The translations under genes were made by a program, and so were the position numbers. From positions 1-64,000 of the forward strand of contig DASVQC010000012.1 of assembly GCA_036389335.1 (NCBI GenBank): 64,000 nucleotides of DNA, in the 5' to 3' direction. The notes below the pieces were generated by a model that had not been told where the DNA came from, did not search any database, and saw only the letters and a list, made by a program, of their open reading frames with translations. Origin of the DNA: JAIVGV01 sp036389335. Its GTDB lineage: Bacteria; Acidobacteriota; Blastocatellia; Pyrinomonadales; Pyrinomonadaceae. Below are positions 1-8,384 of this stretch, in pieces; within the stretch, counting starts at the first letter, position 1, and every line of letters starts with the position of its first letter.

Positions 1-52
1 ATGGCCGACCGCCCGTTTCCACTGCCCGCGGCGGACGCCGCAGCGTTCAAGC

Positions 53-1957
53 TTAGTCGGGGTACCAGAAGACCCGCAGGCAGCCCGCGCGCGGGAGCGC
101 AGAGGTGTCGAAGACCGTATCGTCCTCACGCCCGCAGGTGCTGATGGTCGAAGCGCGCCCCATCGGCCTGTTGATCCCGCCGTGCGCCGTCGCCATCGGC
201 CTGCCGGAGTAGGCGCTCGCGGAGGAGACGGCGTTCAGCCACCCGGACACGGCGGGCGCGAAGAACGTCAGCTTGAAGCCGTAGGGGAAACCCACGTCGT
301 CGTCTATGTACATGATCGTGCGATAGCCGACGACGCTGTGCACCCCGCCGAAGATGTTCCACCACGGGCCGGACCAGCCCGAAGTGTCGTCGGGCCCGGG
401 GACGACTTCGCACGAGTGTATTACCCAGTAGGACATGTGCCCTCCCGCGCTCGTCCCGTAGCCCGGGCTGGGGATGTTCTGGATGTCCACCAGATCGCAG
501 CAGTTCCTCTCGGTCGAGTACAGCCACCAATCGCCGTGAACTTCGATCAGGGCGATGTTGACGCTGTTGGCGAAGGAGTTTTTTTGCGTGGTGAAGAGGC
601 GCGGCTCGGCCCAGAAGTATTGTGAGTTGGTGAAGAAGGCGGCGCCCGTCGTGAAGAACGGGAAGGAGAAGGTCAAGCCCTGCCAGAACTCGTTGGCGTC
701 GGCGACCCAGTTGGAATCGTCGTCGCGAACCACGTAGCGGCCCACCGTGGGGTCGGGCACGTCGAAGGGGAGCGACGTGCCGGGCGGGCCGGCGGCGGGC
801 GACTCCGGCCTGAACGGGTGTGCGAAAGAGGCGCGCGGTCGCAGCCAGTCGTCCGCGGGGGAGGCCGCCGCGGCCCCCTTGTAGTTCGCGTCAGGCGTCT
901 GCGGCTGCGGCCCGGGTTCGCGCAGCAGCGACGGCACGGCCTCCATCTCCTTGCCGATGGGGACGAACCCGATGACGAAATCGTCGTCGGTGCGCCGCCG
1001 GTAGTCGCCCCCGCTCGCCGGTCGGAGATGGCTGACCTTGGCGGTGAAGCGGTAGACGGGTTGCAGGAAGTCGCGGTTGCCATCGTAGTAAGCGACCTCC
1101 ACGCTCCTGACTTCCACCTCTGAAGTTCTGGCGGACGGTTCGAGTTGAGCCAAGATGGCCCTCGCCACCTCGTCGCGCGTTCTCGTCTCGGTCACGCGAT
1201 CAAAAGTCGCGGCGGTCTTCCACTGGCGCACGAACCCCTGCAACGAGCCGCCGCTGCCGATGACGAGGAGCGCGCGCGAGCCCCGCCCGTAAACCGGATA
1301 GCGTTCGACGAACCGGCGCAGCGGCACGTAAACCAGATACGCCGCGCGATCCGAGAACGACGGCAGCCGCGCCCCCCGGCTGAGGGTCGCCTTCTCGCCG
1401 TTAAGCACGAGAGCCTTATCGACGACCGCGCGGGTGTCGTCTTTCCCGATGACGTCCGTCTGGGTGAAGCGTTCACTCGCAATCGCCGCGGCGCGTCTGA
1501 TGTCTTCCCGGCTGAGCGGCCTCACCCGCGACAGAGAGGGGAAGACCTCGGCGTCGCCGGAGTTCTGATCGACGAGGGCGGCGAGGTGCTCGCCGTCAAC
1601 GGCTCCGAGAAGGTAGTCGGCGGCTTTGATCCTCCTCTCGGCGAAGAAAGGGATGCGGGAGAGCGGTTGCAGACTCTCTGCGCGCGGGGCGACGTTGGGC
1701 AGGAAGCGGCGAACAAAATCCACCGGCGCTCTTTGCGGGGTGAGGCGCAGCACCGGCAGCGCCGTCCTGACGACCGGAATCTGCTCGGGCGAAAAGCGAA
1801 TCCTGCTCCTCCGCGTTTGGGCAGCCGGTGAAACGTCCGCGCCCGCGCGCCTCCTCCTGGGGGGGCCGCCCTGCGCGTTGACGGGCGCTGTTAAGATGAG
1901 CAGTGCCGTTAAAGTGGTGAGGCAATCCCTCGTGAAGCTGGTTCTGCTACAACTCAT
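53..1957 (-). CDS. Secreted protein with possible caspase-like C-terminal domain (DUF6345-like)
   Basis: 634 aa. A signal peptide is visible (hydrophobic residues 13-26, ending VNAQ). Residues 30-400 are a poorly conserved, Arg/Pro-rich region. The C-terminal ~220 residues are rich in aromatics and Cys. They hold a predicted strand ending in IEVHGDWW (His474) and a second ending in WVIHSCEVV (Cys516), the order of the His and Cys dyad in caspase-fold (clan CD) peptidases. CC at 486-487 could form disulfides. From memory this resembles the family called DUF6345; I could not check. The start is supported by GGGAGG at 1964-1969, five bases before the ATG. It is a single gene on the minus strand. 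Protease activity is inference only. Confidence 0.6.
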   Translation of the reverse strand: MSCSRTSFTRDCLTTLTALLILTAPVNAQGGPPRRRRAGADVSPAAQTRRSRIRFSPEQIPVVRTALPVLRLTPQRAPVDFVRRFLPNVAPRAESLQPLSRIPFFAERRIKAADYLLGAVDGEHLAALVDQNSGDAEVFPSLSRVRPLSREDIRRAAAIASERFTQTDVIGKDDTRAVVDKALVLNGEKATLSRGARLPSFSDRAAYLVYVPLRRFVERYPVYGRGSRALLVIGSGGSLQGFVRQWKTAATFDRVTETRTRDEVARAILAQLEPSARTSEVEVRSVEVAYYDGNRDFLQPVYRFTAKVSHLRPASGGDYRRRTDDDFVIGFVPIGKEMEAVPSLLREPGPQPQTPDANYKGAAAASPADDWLRPRASFAHPFRPESPAAGPPGTSLPFDVPDPTVGRYVVRDDDSNWVADANEFWQGLTFSFPFFTTGAAFFTNSQYFWAEPRLFTTQKNSFANSVNIALIEVHGDWWLYSTERNCCDLVDIQNIPSPGYGTSAGGHMSYWVIHSCEVVPGPDDTSGWSGPWWNIFGGVHSVVGYRTIMYIDDDVGFPYGFKLTFFAPAVSGWLNAVSSASAYSGRPMATAHGGINRPMGRASTISTCGREDDTVFDTSALPRAGCLRVFWYPD

Positions 1958-2108
1958 CGCATCCTCCCTCAGTTATCAGGCAGTGCTTCTTCGTTCGGCG
2001 TCTGCCCGCGCACCGCGAAGCGAGGTGAAAACTGTCCCGTCAATAATATATGCGGGGCGCGAGTTTCTGTTTCAGAGAGAGAGCCGCCGAAAACGGAGAC
2101 GGTCGGGC

Positions 2109-3275
2109 TTAGCGGTGTGAGTGGAAGTGCTCGAAGCCGGCGGCGTGCAGGTCTTCGAGGCGCTGGTGGCGCAGGAGCTTGACGCCTTGTTCGGCGTCGG
2201 CGATCTCGCCGACGCGCGTGACGGGGACGCCGCAAACTTCGCGCGGCAGCCTGAGCAGATCGCGCGGGTGGACGGTGAAGAGCAGCTCGAAGTCTTCGCC
2301 GCCGTGGAGCGCGAGCTGGTGCGCGTCGGCGACGACCGTGTGTGTGAAGCTGTTGTCGGCGAGCGCGCTCGCGTGGCCGAGGGCGGGGTGGACGGGAATC
2401 TGCGCCCAGTCCAGAACCGCGCCCACCTTGCTCTCGCGGCACAGGTGCGTGAGGTCCGACGAGAGGCCGTCGCTGAGATCGATCATGGCCGTCGCCAGCC
2501 GCTCCTCGCCGACGTGCGCGCCCCACTCGACGCGCGGCACGGGGCGCGTCTGCCGCGCGGCGATCTCGTGGTACTCGGCGGGGAAGTCGTGCGTCAGGTC
2601 TTCGGTGAGCGTGAGCGACTTTTCGAGCAGCCGCAGCCCGGCAGCCGCGCCGCCGAGCGCGCCCGTCACGAAAATCTGATCGCCCGCCCGCGCGCCCGAG
2701 CGCAGCACCGCGCGATCCGACGCGACCTCGCCGATGACGATTGAATCGATCACGACCCTGTCCGGCGAGCGCGACACGTCGCCGCCGACGAGCGCGACGC
2801 CGTGCTCTCCGGCGAGCGCGAAGAAGCCTTCGTAGAACTCGTCGAGGAAGCGCGACTCCCAAGTCGTCTGCGGGACGCCGAGCGTGAGCAGCGCGAAGCG
2901 CGGGCGCGCGCCCATCGCCGCCACGTCGGAGAGCGAGACGGCGAGCGACTTGTGGCCGAGAGCCTTGGGCTCCGTGATGCGCCGGAAAAAATCTACGTCT
3001 TCGACGAGCAGGTCGGCGGTGACCACGTGGTCGCGCCCCGCCCCGGAGCGGAAGACCGCCGCGTCGTCGCCGATGCCTGTGACGAGGGATAAGGGATGGA
3101 CGAGGGATGAGGGATGAGGGATGAGGGATGAATCCGGAGTGGGCGCGTCGCGCGTGAGGCTCAGTGCGCGTCGGCGGATGCGTTCGATGAAGTCGAACTC
3201 GCCGCGGGCGGGCGCGCGTTGTGACGAGGGATGCGATGCGTTGCGCTGATCTCTTTGTCTCTCTTCATCCCTCAT
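2109..3275 (-). CDS. thiL: Thiamine-monophosphate kinase with repeat-derived N-terminal insert
   Basis: 388 aa. ThiL phosphorylates thiamine monophosphate to the pyrophosphate with ATP in the cytoplasm. Family motifs are clear: GEFDFIERI (25-33), GIGDDAAV (67-74), LSDVAAMGA, GGDVSRS, IDLSDGLSSDL and HGGEDFELLF. In other ThiL proteins about ten residues separate the first two motifs; here about 27 do, and residues ~48-65 (SSLIPHPSSL-like) are encoded by GAGGGAT heptamer repeats. The only in-frame ATG is also inside a repeat arm (3262-3295), with out-of-frame ATGs at 3268, 3282 and 3289. GAGGG at 3283-3287 can serve as the ribosome site. It lies 17 bases after the aminotransferase stop, so the two genes are probably co-transcribed. 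Confidence 0.92.
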   Translation of the reverse strand: MRDEERQRDQRNASHPSSQRAPARGEFDFIERIRRRALSLTRDAPTPDSSLIPHPSSLVHPLSLVTGIGDDAAVFRSGAGRDHVVTADLLVEDVDFFRRITEPKALGHKSLAVSLSDVAAMGARPRFALLTLGVPQTTWESRFLDEFYEGFFALAGEHGVALVGGDVSRSPDRVVIDSIVIGEVASDRAVLRSGARAGDQIFVTGALGGAAAGLRLLEKSLTLTEDLTHDFPAEYHEIAARQTRPVPRVEWGAHVGEERLATAMIDLSDGLSSDLTHLCRESKVGAVLDWAQIPVHPALGHASALADNSFTHTVVADAHQLALHGGEDFELLFTVHPRDLLRLPREVCGVPVTRVGEIADAEQGVKLLRHQRLEDLHAAGFEHFHSHR

Positions 3276-3295
3276 CCCTCATCCCTCATCCCTTA
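3081..3295. repeat. GAGGGAT heptamer inverted-repeat element overlapping thiL
   Basis: Direct units GAGGGAT/AAGGGAT fill 3081-3131 and the complementary units ATCCCTC fill 3262-3295, with a short extra direct copy near 3223-3236. The arms can pair into a hairpin with a loop of about 130 bases. One arm lies inside the thiL coding sequence and stays in frame. The other contains the aminotransferase stop codon (TAA, 3293-3295) and the thiL start codon. It belongs to the same class of element as the other heptamer repeats in this window. Confidence 0.85.
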
Positions 3296-4471
3296 CAGAT
3301 TCCGCCGCATCGAGTCGAGCCCGGCGGCGATTGTGTCGAGCGAGGTGGAGAAGGAGAAGCGGAGGCGGCCCTCGCCGTGCTCGCCGAAGACGGCGCCGGG
3401 GACGGTCGCGACCTTCGCGCGTTCGAGCAGGGTCTCGGCGGCGGCGCGGCTGTCGGCGTCGATGCCCGTCACGTCGGGGAAGGCGTAGAACGCCCCCGCG
3501 GGCGGCGCGCAGGTGAGGCCGATCTCGTTCAAGCCGCCGATCATCAGATCGCGCCGCCGTCGGTACTCGGCGAGCGCGTCGGAGAAGAAGCCGGCGGGCA
3601 GTTCGAGCGCGGCGAGGGCGGCCCACTGGGTCGGCGTCGAGACGCCGTTCGTCGAGTAGAGAGTGGTCTTGCGCAGGCCCGTCATCCACGGCTCGGCGGC
3701 GGCGGCGTAGCCGATGCGCCAGCCCGTCATCGAGTAAGACTTCGAGAGCGTGAAGCAGGAGATCGTGCGCTCGAACATCCCTTCGAGCGAGGCGATGGAG
3801 ACGTGCTCGCCCTCGTAGACCAAGTCCTCGTAAGCCTCGTCGGCGACGACGACGAGGCCGCGCTCGCGCACGAACGCCGCGACCTCCTCGGTCTCGTCGC
3901 GCGTGAAGACGACGCCCGAAGGGTTCTGCGGCGTGTTGAAGTAGAGGGCGCGGGCGCGCTCGGTCGTGTGGCGCGCGAGCGTGTGGGCGAAGCCGTCGCG
4001 GCGCGCCTCGTCGGTCGGGACGAGGCGGATGCGCGCCCCGCAGCCCGCGACCAAATCTTTGATCGGCGTCCAGTAGGGCGAGAAGACGAGCACCTCGTCG
4101 CCGGGGTTGAGCACGGACTGGAACGCGCCGAAGAGCCCCTGCATCCCGCCGTTCAAGACCATCACGTCGCCCTCCTCGGCGGGCAGGCGGTTGCGCGCGC
4201 GCAGCTTCCCGGCGAGCGCGGCGCGCAGCTCGGCGATGCCCGAAGACGGGGCGTAGCGCGTCTTGTTCTCGGCGAGGGCGCGCGCCATCGCCTCCTTGAC
4301 GGGCGCGGGCGTGTCGGGGAAGGGCTCGCCGCCTTCGAACTGAAAGACCTGCTGGCCGGAGGCGCGCAGCTCCATGACGCGGTTGCGGATGTTGACGATG
4401 TCGGAGAAGCCGACGGCGTCGAGTCGCGCGGCGAGGCGGAAGGGGGACGAGGCTGTGCTCAAAGTGTGCAT
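3293..4471 (-). CDS. PLP-dependent class I/II aminotransferase
   Basis: 392 aa, usual length for a fold-type I aminotransferase of the AspC group. Seen: the substrate/PLP motif NTPQNPSG (179-186), DEAYEDLVY (211-219), the Schiff-base lysine in SKSYSMTGWR (Lys244), and the C-terminal RLRFSFS with the carboxylate-binding Arg. The soluble enzyme transfers an amino group between an amino acid and a 2-oxo acid; aspartate, kynurenine and related substrates are all possible and the sequence does not decide. It is followed by thiL on the same strand with the stop inside a heptamer repeat. Confidence 0.88.
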   Translation of the reverse strand: MHTLSTASSPFRLAARLDAVGFSDIVNIRNRVMELRASGQQVFQFEGGEPFPDTPAPVKEAMARALAENKTRYAPSSGIAELRAALAGKLRARNRLPAEEGDVMVLNGGMQGLFGAFQSVLNPGDEVLVFSPYWTPIKDLVAGCGARIRLVPTDEARRDGFAHTLARHTTERARALYFNTPQNPSGVVFTRDETEEVAAFVRERGLVVVADEAYEDLVYEGEHVSIASLEGMFERTISCFTLSKSYSMTGWRIGYAAAAEPWMTGLRKTTLYSTNGVSTPTQWAALAALELPAGFFSDALAEYRRRRDLMIGGLNEIGLTCAPPAGAFYAFPDVTGIDADSRAAAETLLERAKVATVPGAVFGEHGEGRLRFSFSTSLDTIAAGLDSMRRNL

Positions 4472-4831
4472 CGGACCTCCGGGGCGGTTTGGACGGAAGC
4501 GGGATTATAGTCCTCTCTTTAACGAGGCGTCCAACGCCCGCGCGAGCGGGCCGCCCGGTTACACGCGCCACGGGGGAGACGCACGGGTGAGCATATCGTG
4601 CCGCGAATAATCCATATCGTGCAGTGGGGCGGCGCGTGAGCCGAGTGTGAGGGGGGAGCCCTTGTTGCGATTTAATTGTGATTCGCGTGCATCGCCCCGC
4701 AGGTCGTTGAAAAATCGAAAGGGCGCGCTACACTGTCGCCACTCTCCCGTCAAACTCAGTTTGAGGAACGGCGCTTGCTCGGTTATCGGGCGGGCTTGTG
4801 CCGAAAATTTGCGGAGGAGAAGCTGATTACC
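4472..4831. other. Divergent intergenic region
   Basis: About 360 bases between the minus-strand aminotransferase and the plus-strand glycine-zipper gene. It should hold two outward promoters. I saw no convincing pair of -35/-10 boxes, no RNA gene and no coding signal. GGAGGAGA at 4813-4820 is the ribosome site of the downstream gene. Confidence 0.5.
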
Positions 4832-5407
4832 ATGACACTGCATAACAAAATTCTACCGGTCGCGCTCGTCGCCGCGCTTCTGGGCGGCTCGGTCGGCGCG
4901 CTCGTGATGCGTAACAGGAACACCCCGGACACGCAGGTCGCGTCGGCGAGCCTGCTGCCGTCCACGCAGGCTGCGGGAACCACCGACGCCGCCAGCCTGC
5001 GCTACGATAACGCGGAGGCGCAGAACGCTTTGGCCTCGCCGGACGCGAACGCCTACCGCGCCGGCTTCAACGACGGCTTCACGACGGCGACGGATCGCGG
5101 CCTGAGCCGCGAGCGCGTGGTGACGCGCGGGGTCGCGACGCCTTCGCGCGTCGTCTACCGCAGCGCCCCGGCGCGTCGCAGCTCGGCGCGCAGCTCGCGC
5201 ACGGCTTACTACGACTACGAGCCGCAGAAGCGTTCGTTCTGGAGCAAGCACCGCGACAAGCTGACGGTGGCGATGGGCGCGGGCGGCGGCGCGCTGCTCG
5301 GCGGGTTGCTCGGCGGCAAGAAGGGCGCGGCCATCGGCGCGCTCGCCGGCGGCGGCGGCTCGGCGCTCTACACCTACAAGATTCGCAAGCGCAATCGCCG
5401 CTTCTAA
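4832..5407 (+). CDS. Envelope-associated glycine-zipper protein
   Basis: 191 aa. The ATG at 4832 is preferred over an upstream TTG because GGAGGAGA lies 11 bases before it and it opens directly into a hydrophobic N-terminal segment (ILPVALVAALLGGSVGALV), which is a signal or anchor. The middle is Arg/Ser/Tyr-rich. The C-terminal ~50 residues carry a glycine zipper (GAGGGALLGGLLGGKKGAAIG) of the type that packs in membranes. No enzyme motif is visible. Function unknown; a small envelope or stress protein is likely. Confidence 0.7.
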   Translation: MTLHNKILPVALVAALLGGSVGALVMRNRNTPDTQVASASLLPSTQAAGTTDAASLRYDNAEAQNALASPDANAYRAGFNDGFTTATDRGLSRERVVTRGVATPSRVVYRSAPARRSSARSSRTAYYDYEPQKRSFWSKHRDKLTVAMGAGGGALLGGLLGGKKGAAIGALAGGGGSALYTYKIRKRNRRF

Positions 5408-5425
5408 CCGGCAGCCTGCGAGTTT

Positions 5426-6493
5426 GTGATGGGGCATGGCTCGAAGAAAGAAGCGCGCCGCGGTGCGACCGCTTCAGCTCTCCTGATCGCTCTGGCAGTG
5501 TTCGCGTGGGCAGACTCCCGCAAGGCCGAGTCTGCCCGCGCTTCTCTTTTTAAGGGCGGGACGGCTCACGGCTCGCCGCCGTCTCGATCATCCGACGACC
5601 CGTCCTCATCCTTCGGTCGCGCCGCGAAAGCCGCGGCGCGACCCGCGGGCGCGACGCGGAGTCTGCCCTCGTTCGCACGCTTCCGCGAGGTGTCAGGGCG
5701 CGGGCTGATCGTCAAAGTCTGGATCGACGGCGCGGGGCCTTTCGACTTCGCCGTCGATACGGGCGCGGGCTCGACCATCCTCTCGACGCGCGTGGCGCAG
5801 GCCGCGCGCGTCTCGGTCGCCGCCGACAGGGCTGTTGACATCAGCGGCTTGAGCGGCGCGAGGCGGGCCAACGCGCGCGAGGCGAGCGTGCGCAGCATCG
5901 CCGTCGGCGCGGCGAACAACCTCCTCCCCGGTCGCGGCTCGATCATCGTCGCCGACGCGCTGCCGCCAGACCTCGACGGCGTGCTCGATCCTTCCGAGAC
6001 CTTCTACCCGCTCGGCTACGTCATAGACTTTCGCGCCGGGGTGATACGCGCCTTCGACCCGCGCACCGCGCCCCTGCGGCGCGACGAAGCCCCGCCGGGC
6101 GGCGACACCGTGGCGTGGCTCACCGAAGGCGGCACGCGACGCCCCTTCGTCGCGCTCGAAGGCGGTCGCCGCGCGCTCGTCGATACGGGCTCCGGCCTCG
6201 GCCTCGGCCTGACGCCGGAGGCGGCGCGCGCGCTCGGCGTCGTCGGGGGCGGGGGGCGGGTGCGCGAGGGCGGGGTGCGCGATCTCGGGCGCGGTCAGGT
6301 CCAGGCGCGCCGCATCGAGCCCGCGACCGTGCGCATCGGCGCGCTCGTCTTGCGCCGCGTCCCGACGGACTTGCTGGCGGGCGCGTCCGCCGGCGCGCCC
6401 GCCATTCTCGGTCGCGACGCGCTCAGACCTTTCGAGCTGACGTTCGATCCCTTGAACCGACTGATCCGCTTCGCGCCCTACCCGCGGAGTTAA
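5426..6493 (+). CDS. Secreted retropepsin-like aspartic protease with two DTG motifs
   Basis: 355 aa from GTG (an ATG follows at once at 5429). The N-terminal hydrophobic stretch at 16-28 suggests export. Two retropepsin-like lobes follow, each with its own catalytic triplet: FAVDTGAGSTIL (Asp111) and LVDTGSGLGL (Asp253). The C-terminal ILGRDALRPFELTFD is the conserved end of this bacterial family. Most bacterial relatives have this double-lobed monomer, so both aspartates could form one active site. Substrate unknown. It lies 18 bases after the glycine-zipper gene and may share its transcript. Confidence 0.82.
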   Translation: MMGHGSKKEARRGATASALLIALAVFAWADSRKAESARASLFKGGTAHGSPPSRSSDDPSSSFGRAAKAAARPAGATRSLPSFARFREVSGRGLIVKVWIDGAGPFDFAVDTGAGSTILSTRVAQAARVSVAADRAVDISGLSGARRANAREASVRSIAVGAANNLLPGRGSIIVADALPPDLDGVLDPSETFYPLGYVIDFRAGVIRAFDPRTAPLRRDEAPPGGDTVAWLTEGGTRRPFVALEGGRRALVDTGSGLGLGLTPEAARALGVVGGGGRVREGGVRDLGRGQVQARRIEPATVRIGALVLRRVPTDLLAGASAGAPAILGRDALRPFELTFDPLNRLIRFAPYPRS

Positions 6494-6603
6494 GGTTTTG
6501 GTTGAAGTCCGGCCCGCTAAAAATTTTCCACAGTCGCTCACAAACGCCTTCAGGTCGCGCCCCATAAAGTTCGCTCCGGCGACGCCTTACGTCGAAAAGA
6601 TGA

Positions 6604-6632
6604 TTGACAGCGGGCGCGCCCGCGCGTAACAT
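6604..6632 (+). promoter_or_regulatory. Sigma-70-type promoter for the MerR-family gene
   Basis: TTGACA at 6604-6609 and TAACAT at 6627-6632 with a 17-base spacer, about 100 bases before the regulator start. Confidence 0.6.
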
Positions 6633-6734
6633 CACGCGCAGCATTCCGGTACGCTCATCCCGCGACTCGCGAGCCGACAAGCCCCGCAGTCGGTTGAGCA
6701 AGGTTCCTGTTCCCCATACAGAGGGCTCCCGAAG

Positions 6735-7298
6735 ATGAACCGCGCGGCTGTGTACATTCCAGAAAAACTCTTCTTCAAGATCGGCGAGGTTTGCGACATC
6801 ACGAACGTGCAGGCGCACGTGCTGCGCTACTGGGAGTCGGAGTTCCCGATGCTCGCGCCGCAGAAGAACCGCGCCGGGCAGCGCACCTACCGCAAGCGCG
6901 ACGTGGAGATGGTCTTGCGGATCAAGGAGCTGCTCTACGAGGATCAGTACACCATCGCCGGGGCGAAGAAGAAGCTCGCGAGCGACATCCGCGGCACGAG
7001 CAAGCTCAAGGTCGTCACGCCCGAAATGAGCGCGGCGCACGCCGCCGAGCAGCAGTACACGCCGCCGCCACCGACAGCCGCGCCGCCGCCGCCCGTCCAG
7101 AGCGCGCCGGGCGCGCCCGCGCCGAGCGCCGCCCCGCCGCCCACCTACGCGAGCGACGCCGAGCCGCCGCCCGCCGCCCCCGACTACCAAATCTCCGACG
7201 ACCGGCGCGAGGCCCTGCGGCGACTCCGCGAGCAGATGAGCGAACTCCTCAACCTACTCGACAAGACCGACGCCGCCCTCACGCGCCGCCCGAAGTAG
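6735..7298 (+). CDS. MerR-family DNA-binding regulator
   Basis: 187 aa. Residues ~9-80 form a MerR winged helix-turn-helix (FFKIGEVCDITNVQAHVLRY, then FPMLAPQKNRAGQRTY and DVEMVLRIKELL). After ~100 comes a Pro/Ala-rich linker (~105-155) and a short C-terminal helix (DRREALRRLREQMSELLNLL), which may dimerise. No metal-binding cysteines of the metal sensors are present. The same arrangement, a MerR-like gene directly before tRNA-Pro, is common in Acidobacteriota and Deltaproteobacteria from memory. The regulated genes are unknown. Confidence 0.82.
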   Translation: MNRAAVYIPEKLFFKIGEVCDITNVQAHVLRYWESEFPMLAPQKNRAGQRTYRKRDVEMVLRIKELLYEDQYTIAGAKKKLASDIRGTSKLKVVTPEMSAAHAAEQQYTPPPPTAAPPPPVQSAPGAPAPSAAPPPTYASDAEPPPAAPDYQISDDRREALRRLREQMSELLNLLDKTDAALTRRPK

Positions 7299-7376
7299 GG
7301 CGCAAAAAATCGCGCCCGCGCGGACGCCCGCGTCGGTTGACCAATCAAATTTTTCCGGCGATACTTACGCCCGTGA

Positions 7377-7450
7377 CGGGATGTGGCGCAGCCTGGTAGC
7401 GCGCACCCTTGGGGTGGGTGAGGCCCCGAGTTCGAATCTCGGCATCCCGA
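7377..7450 (+). tRNA. tRNA-Pro (anticodon GGG)
   Basis: 74 bases. Acceptor stem CGGGATG pairs with CATCCCG; D stem GCGC/GCGC; anticodon stem CACCC/GGGTG with loop TTGGGGT, anticodon GGG; T stem CCGAG/CTCGG with loop TTCGAAT; discriminator A. The CCA end is not encoded. It reads proline codons CCC/CCU, frequent in this GC-rich genome. Confidence 0.97.
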
Positions 7451-7455
7451 TCAAA

Positions 7456-7496
7456 AAGAAGGCTTCCGGCCCGGCGGTCGGAAGCCTTCTTCGTTT
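7456..7496 (+). terminator. Rho-independent terminator after tRNA-Pro
   Basis: A perfect 13-bp stem (7456-7468 with 7479-7491), a 10-base loop, and CGTTTT after the stem. It may also end transcripts from the convergent OsmC-like gene. Confidence 0.88.
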
Positions 7497-7552
7497 TACG
7501 GAACGGCGCGCGCGGCCCGGGCGAAACGATCACGCGCGCGCCGAACGCGTCA

Positions 7553-7978
7553 CTACTCGCCGAGATCGGCGATGACGATCTCCGACGTGAGCGTTTTATG
7601 GACGGGGCACTTGTGCGCGATCTCCAGCAGGCGCGCCCGCTGCTCTTCGGTGAGTTCGCCTTCGACCGTGACGCGGCGCTCGATGCGGTGGACGAAGGAG
7701 TCCGTCTGCGTCTCACACTCCGCGCAGTCTTTCGCGTGGAGTCGTTGCTGCCGCAGGCGCACCGTCACGCCTTCGAGCGCCCAGCCTTTGCGGCGCGCGT
7801 AGAGCGTGAGGGTCATCGAGATGCAACTGCCGAGGGCGGCGAGGATGAGCGTGTAGGGGTCTGCGCCAGCGCCGTCGCCGCCGAGGCGCGCGGGCTCGTC
7901 CGTGGTGAACGTGAAACCGCCGCCGTAGCTGACGGAGTTTTGCAGGTTGGCGACTGACGTGACGACGACTTCGTCCAT
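7553..7978 (-). CDS. OsmC-family protein
   Basis: 141 aa, typical OsmC/Ohr fold length. The two family cysteines are present: Cys52 in ALGSCISMTL at the start of the central helix and Cys124 in HKCPVHKTL. Members reduce organic hydroperoxides with a Cys pair. An additional CAEC (85-88) in the middle is not a usual family feature and might bind metal. It lies 17 bases after the small GDT1-like gene on the same strand, so the two are probably co-transcribed. Confidence 0.85.
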   Translation of the reverse strand: MDEVVVTSVANLQNSVSYGGGFTFTTDEPARLGGDGAGADPYTLILAALGSCISMTLTLYARRKGWALEGVTVRLRQQRLHAKDCAECETQTDSFVHRIERRVTVEGELTEEQRARLLEIAHKCPVHKTLTSEIVIADLGE

Positions 7979-7995
7979 GGCCCCGCACCCCCTTC

Positions 7996-8268
7996 TCAGA
8001 TTTTACCGGCGAGCATCAACACGCCGACGACGATGAAGGCGACCGCCGCGACGCGCTCGATCCACTCCTTCGGCAGGTAATGCCCGAGCGCGCCGCCGAC
8101 GGCGACGCCGAGCGCCGAGACGCACACGAGGGCGAGCGCCGCGCCGACGAAGACCGCCAAGGGCCGTTTCGTGTCAGCCGCCATCGTCATCGCCGCGAGC
8201 TGCGTCTTGTCGCCCATCTCGGCGAGGAAGATCACGCCGAAGGTCGTCGCGAAAACTTTCCAGTCCAT
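7996..8268 (-). CDS. Half-size TMEM165/GDT1-family (UPF0016) cation transporter
   Basis: 90 aa with three predicted membrane helices. The family signature E-x-G-D-K-T is present once (AEMGDKTQLAAM, 17-28). Full-length GDT1 and MntX-type proteins have two such repeats, so this is a one-repeat version that would need to dimerise or pair with another half. Eukaryotic and bacterial relatives move Mn2+ or Ca2+; the ion here is inferred from family. The start is fixed by AAGGAGG (8277-8283), eight bases before the ATG. Longer open frames upstream are a shadow of the M13 gene. Confidence 0.82.
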   Translation of the reverse strand: MDWKVFATTFGVIFLAEMGDKTQLAAMTMAADTKRPLAVFVGAALALVCVSALGVAVGGALGHYLPKEWIERVAAVAFIVVGVLMLAGKI

Positions 8269-8289
8269 CCTGTGAGCCTCCTTACAAAG

Positions 8290-8329
8290 TGAAGAGCCCG
8301 CGATCCGGCTACGAATCACAGGCTCTTCA
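8290..8329. terminator. Hairpin between M13 peptidase and GDT1-like gene
   Basis: A 9-bp stem, TGAAGAGCC (8290-8298) with GGCTCTTCA (8321-8329). On the minus strand it is followed by CTTTGT, a weak tail. It could be a terminator or attenuator between the peptidase and the transporter gene. It does not match the yybP-ykoY manganese riboswitch as I remember it. Confidence 0.4.
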
Positions 8330-8384
8330 GTTTTGCGCCGTCTGTCAACCGCGCGCCGGGCGTCGGGCTCTTGCGCGCCGCCGC

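Noticed and set aside
1..52. Possible gene start at position 1 on the plus strand
   Set aside because: The frame overlaps the minus-strand secreted protein and has shadow composition; 52 bases alone cannot be judged.
4559..4843. A 94-aa minus-strand open frame in the gap before the glycine-zipper gene
   Set aside because: It overlaps the ribosome site and start of the plus gene and shows no motif.
8269..8384. yybP-ykoY manganese riboswitch before the GDT1-like gene
   Set aside because: The place fits, but I do not see the conserved riboswitch sequence, only a simple hairpin.
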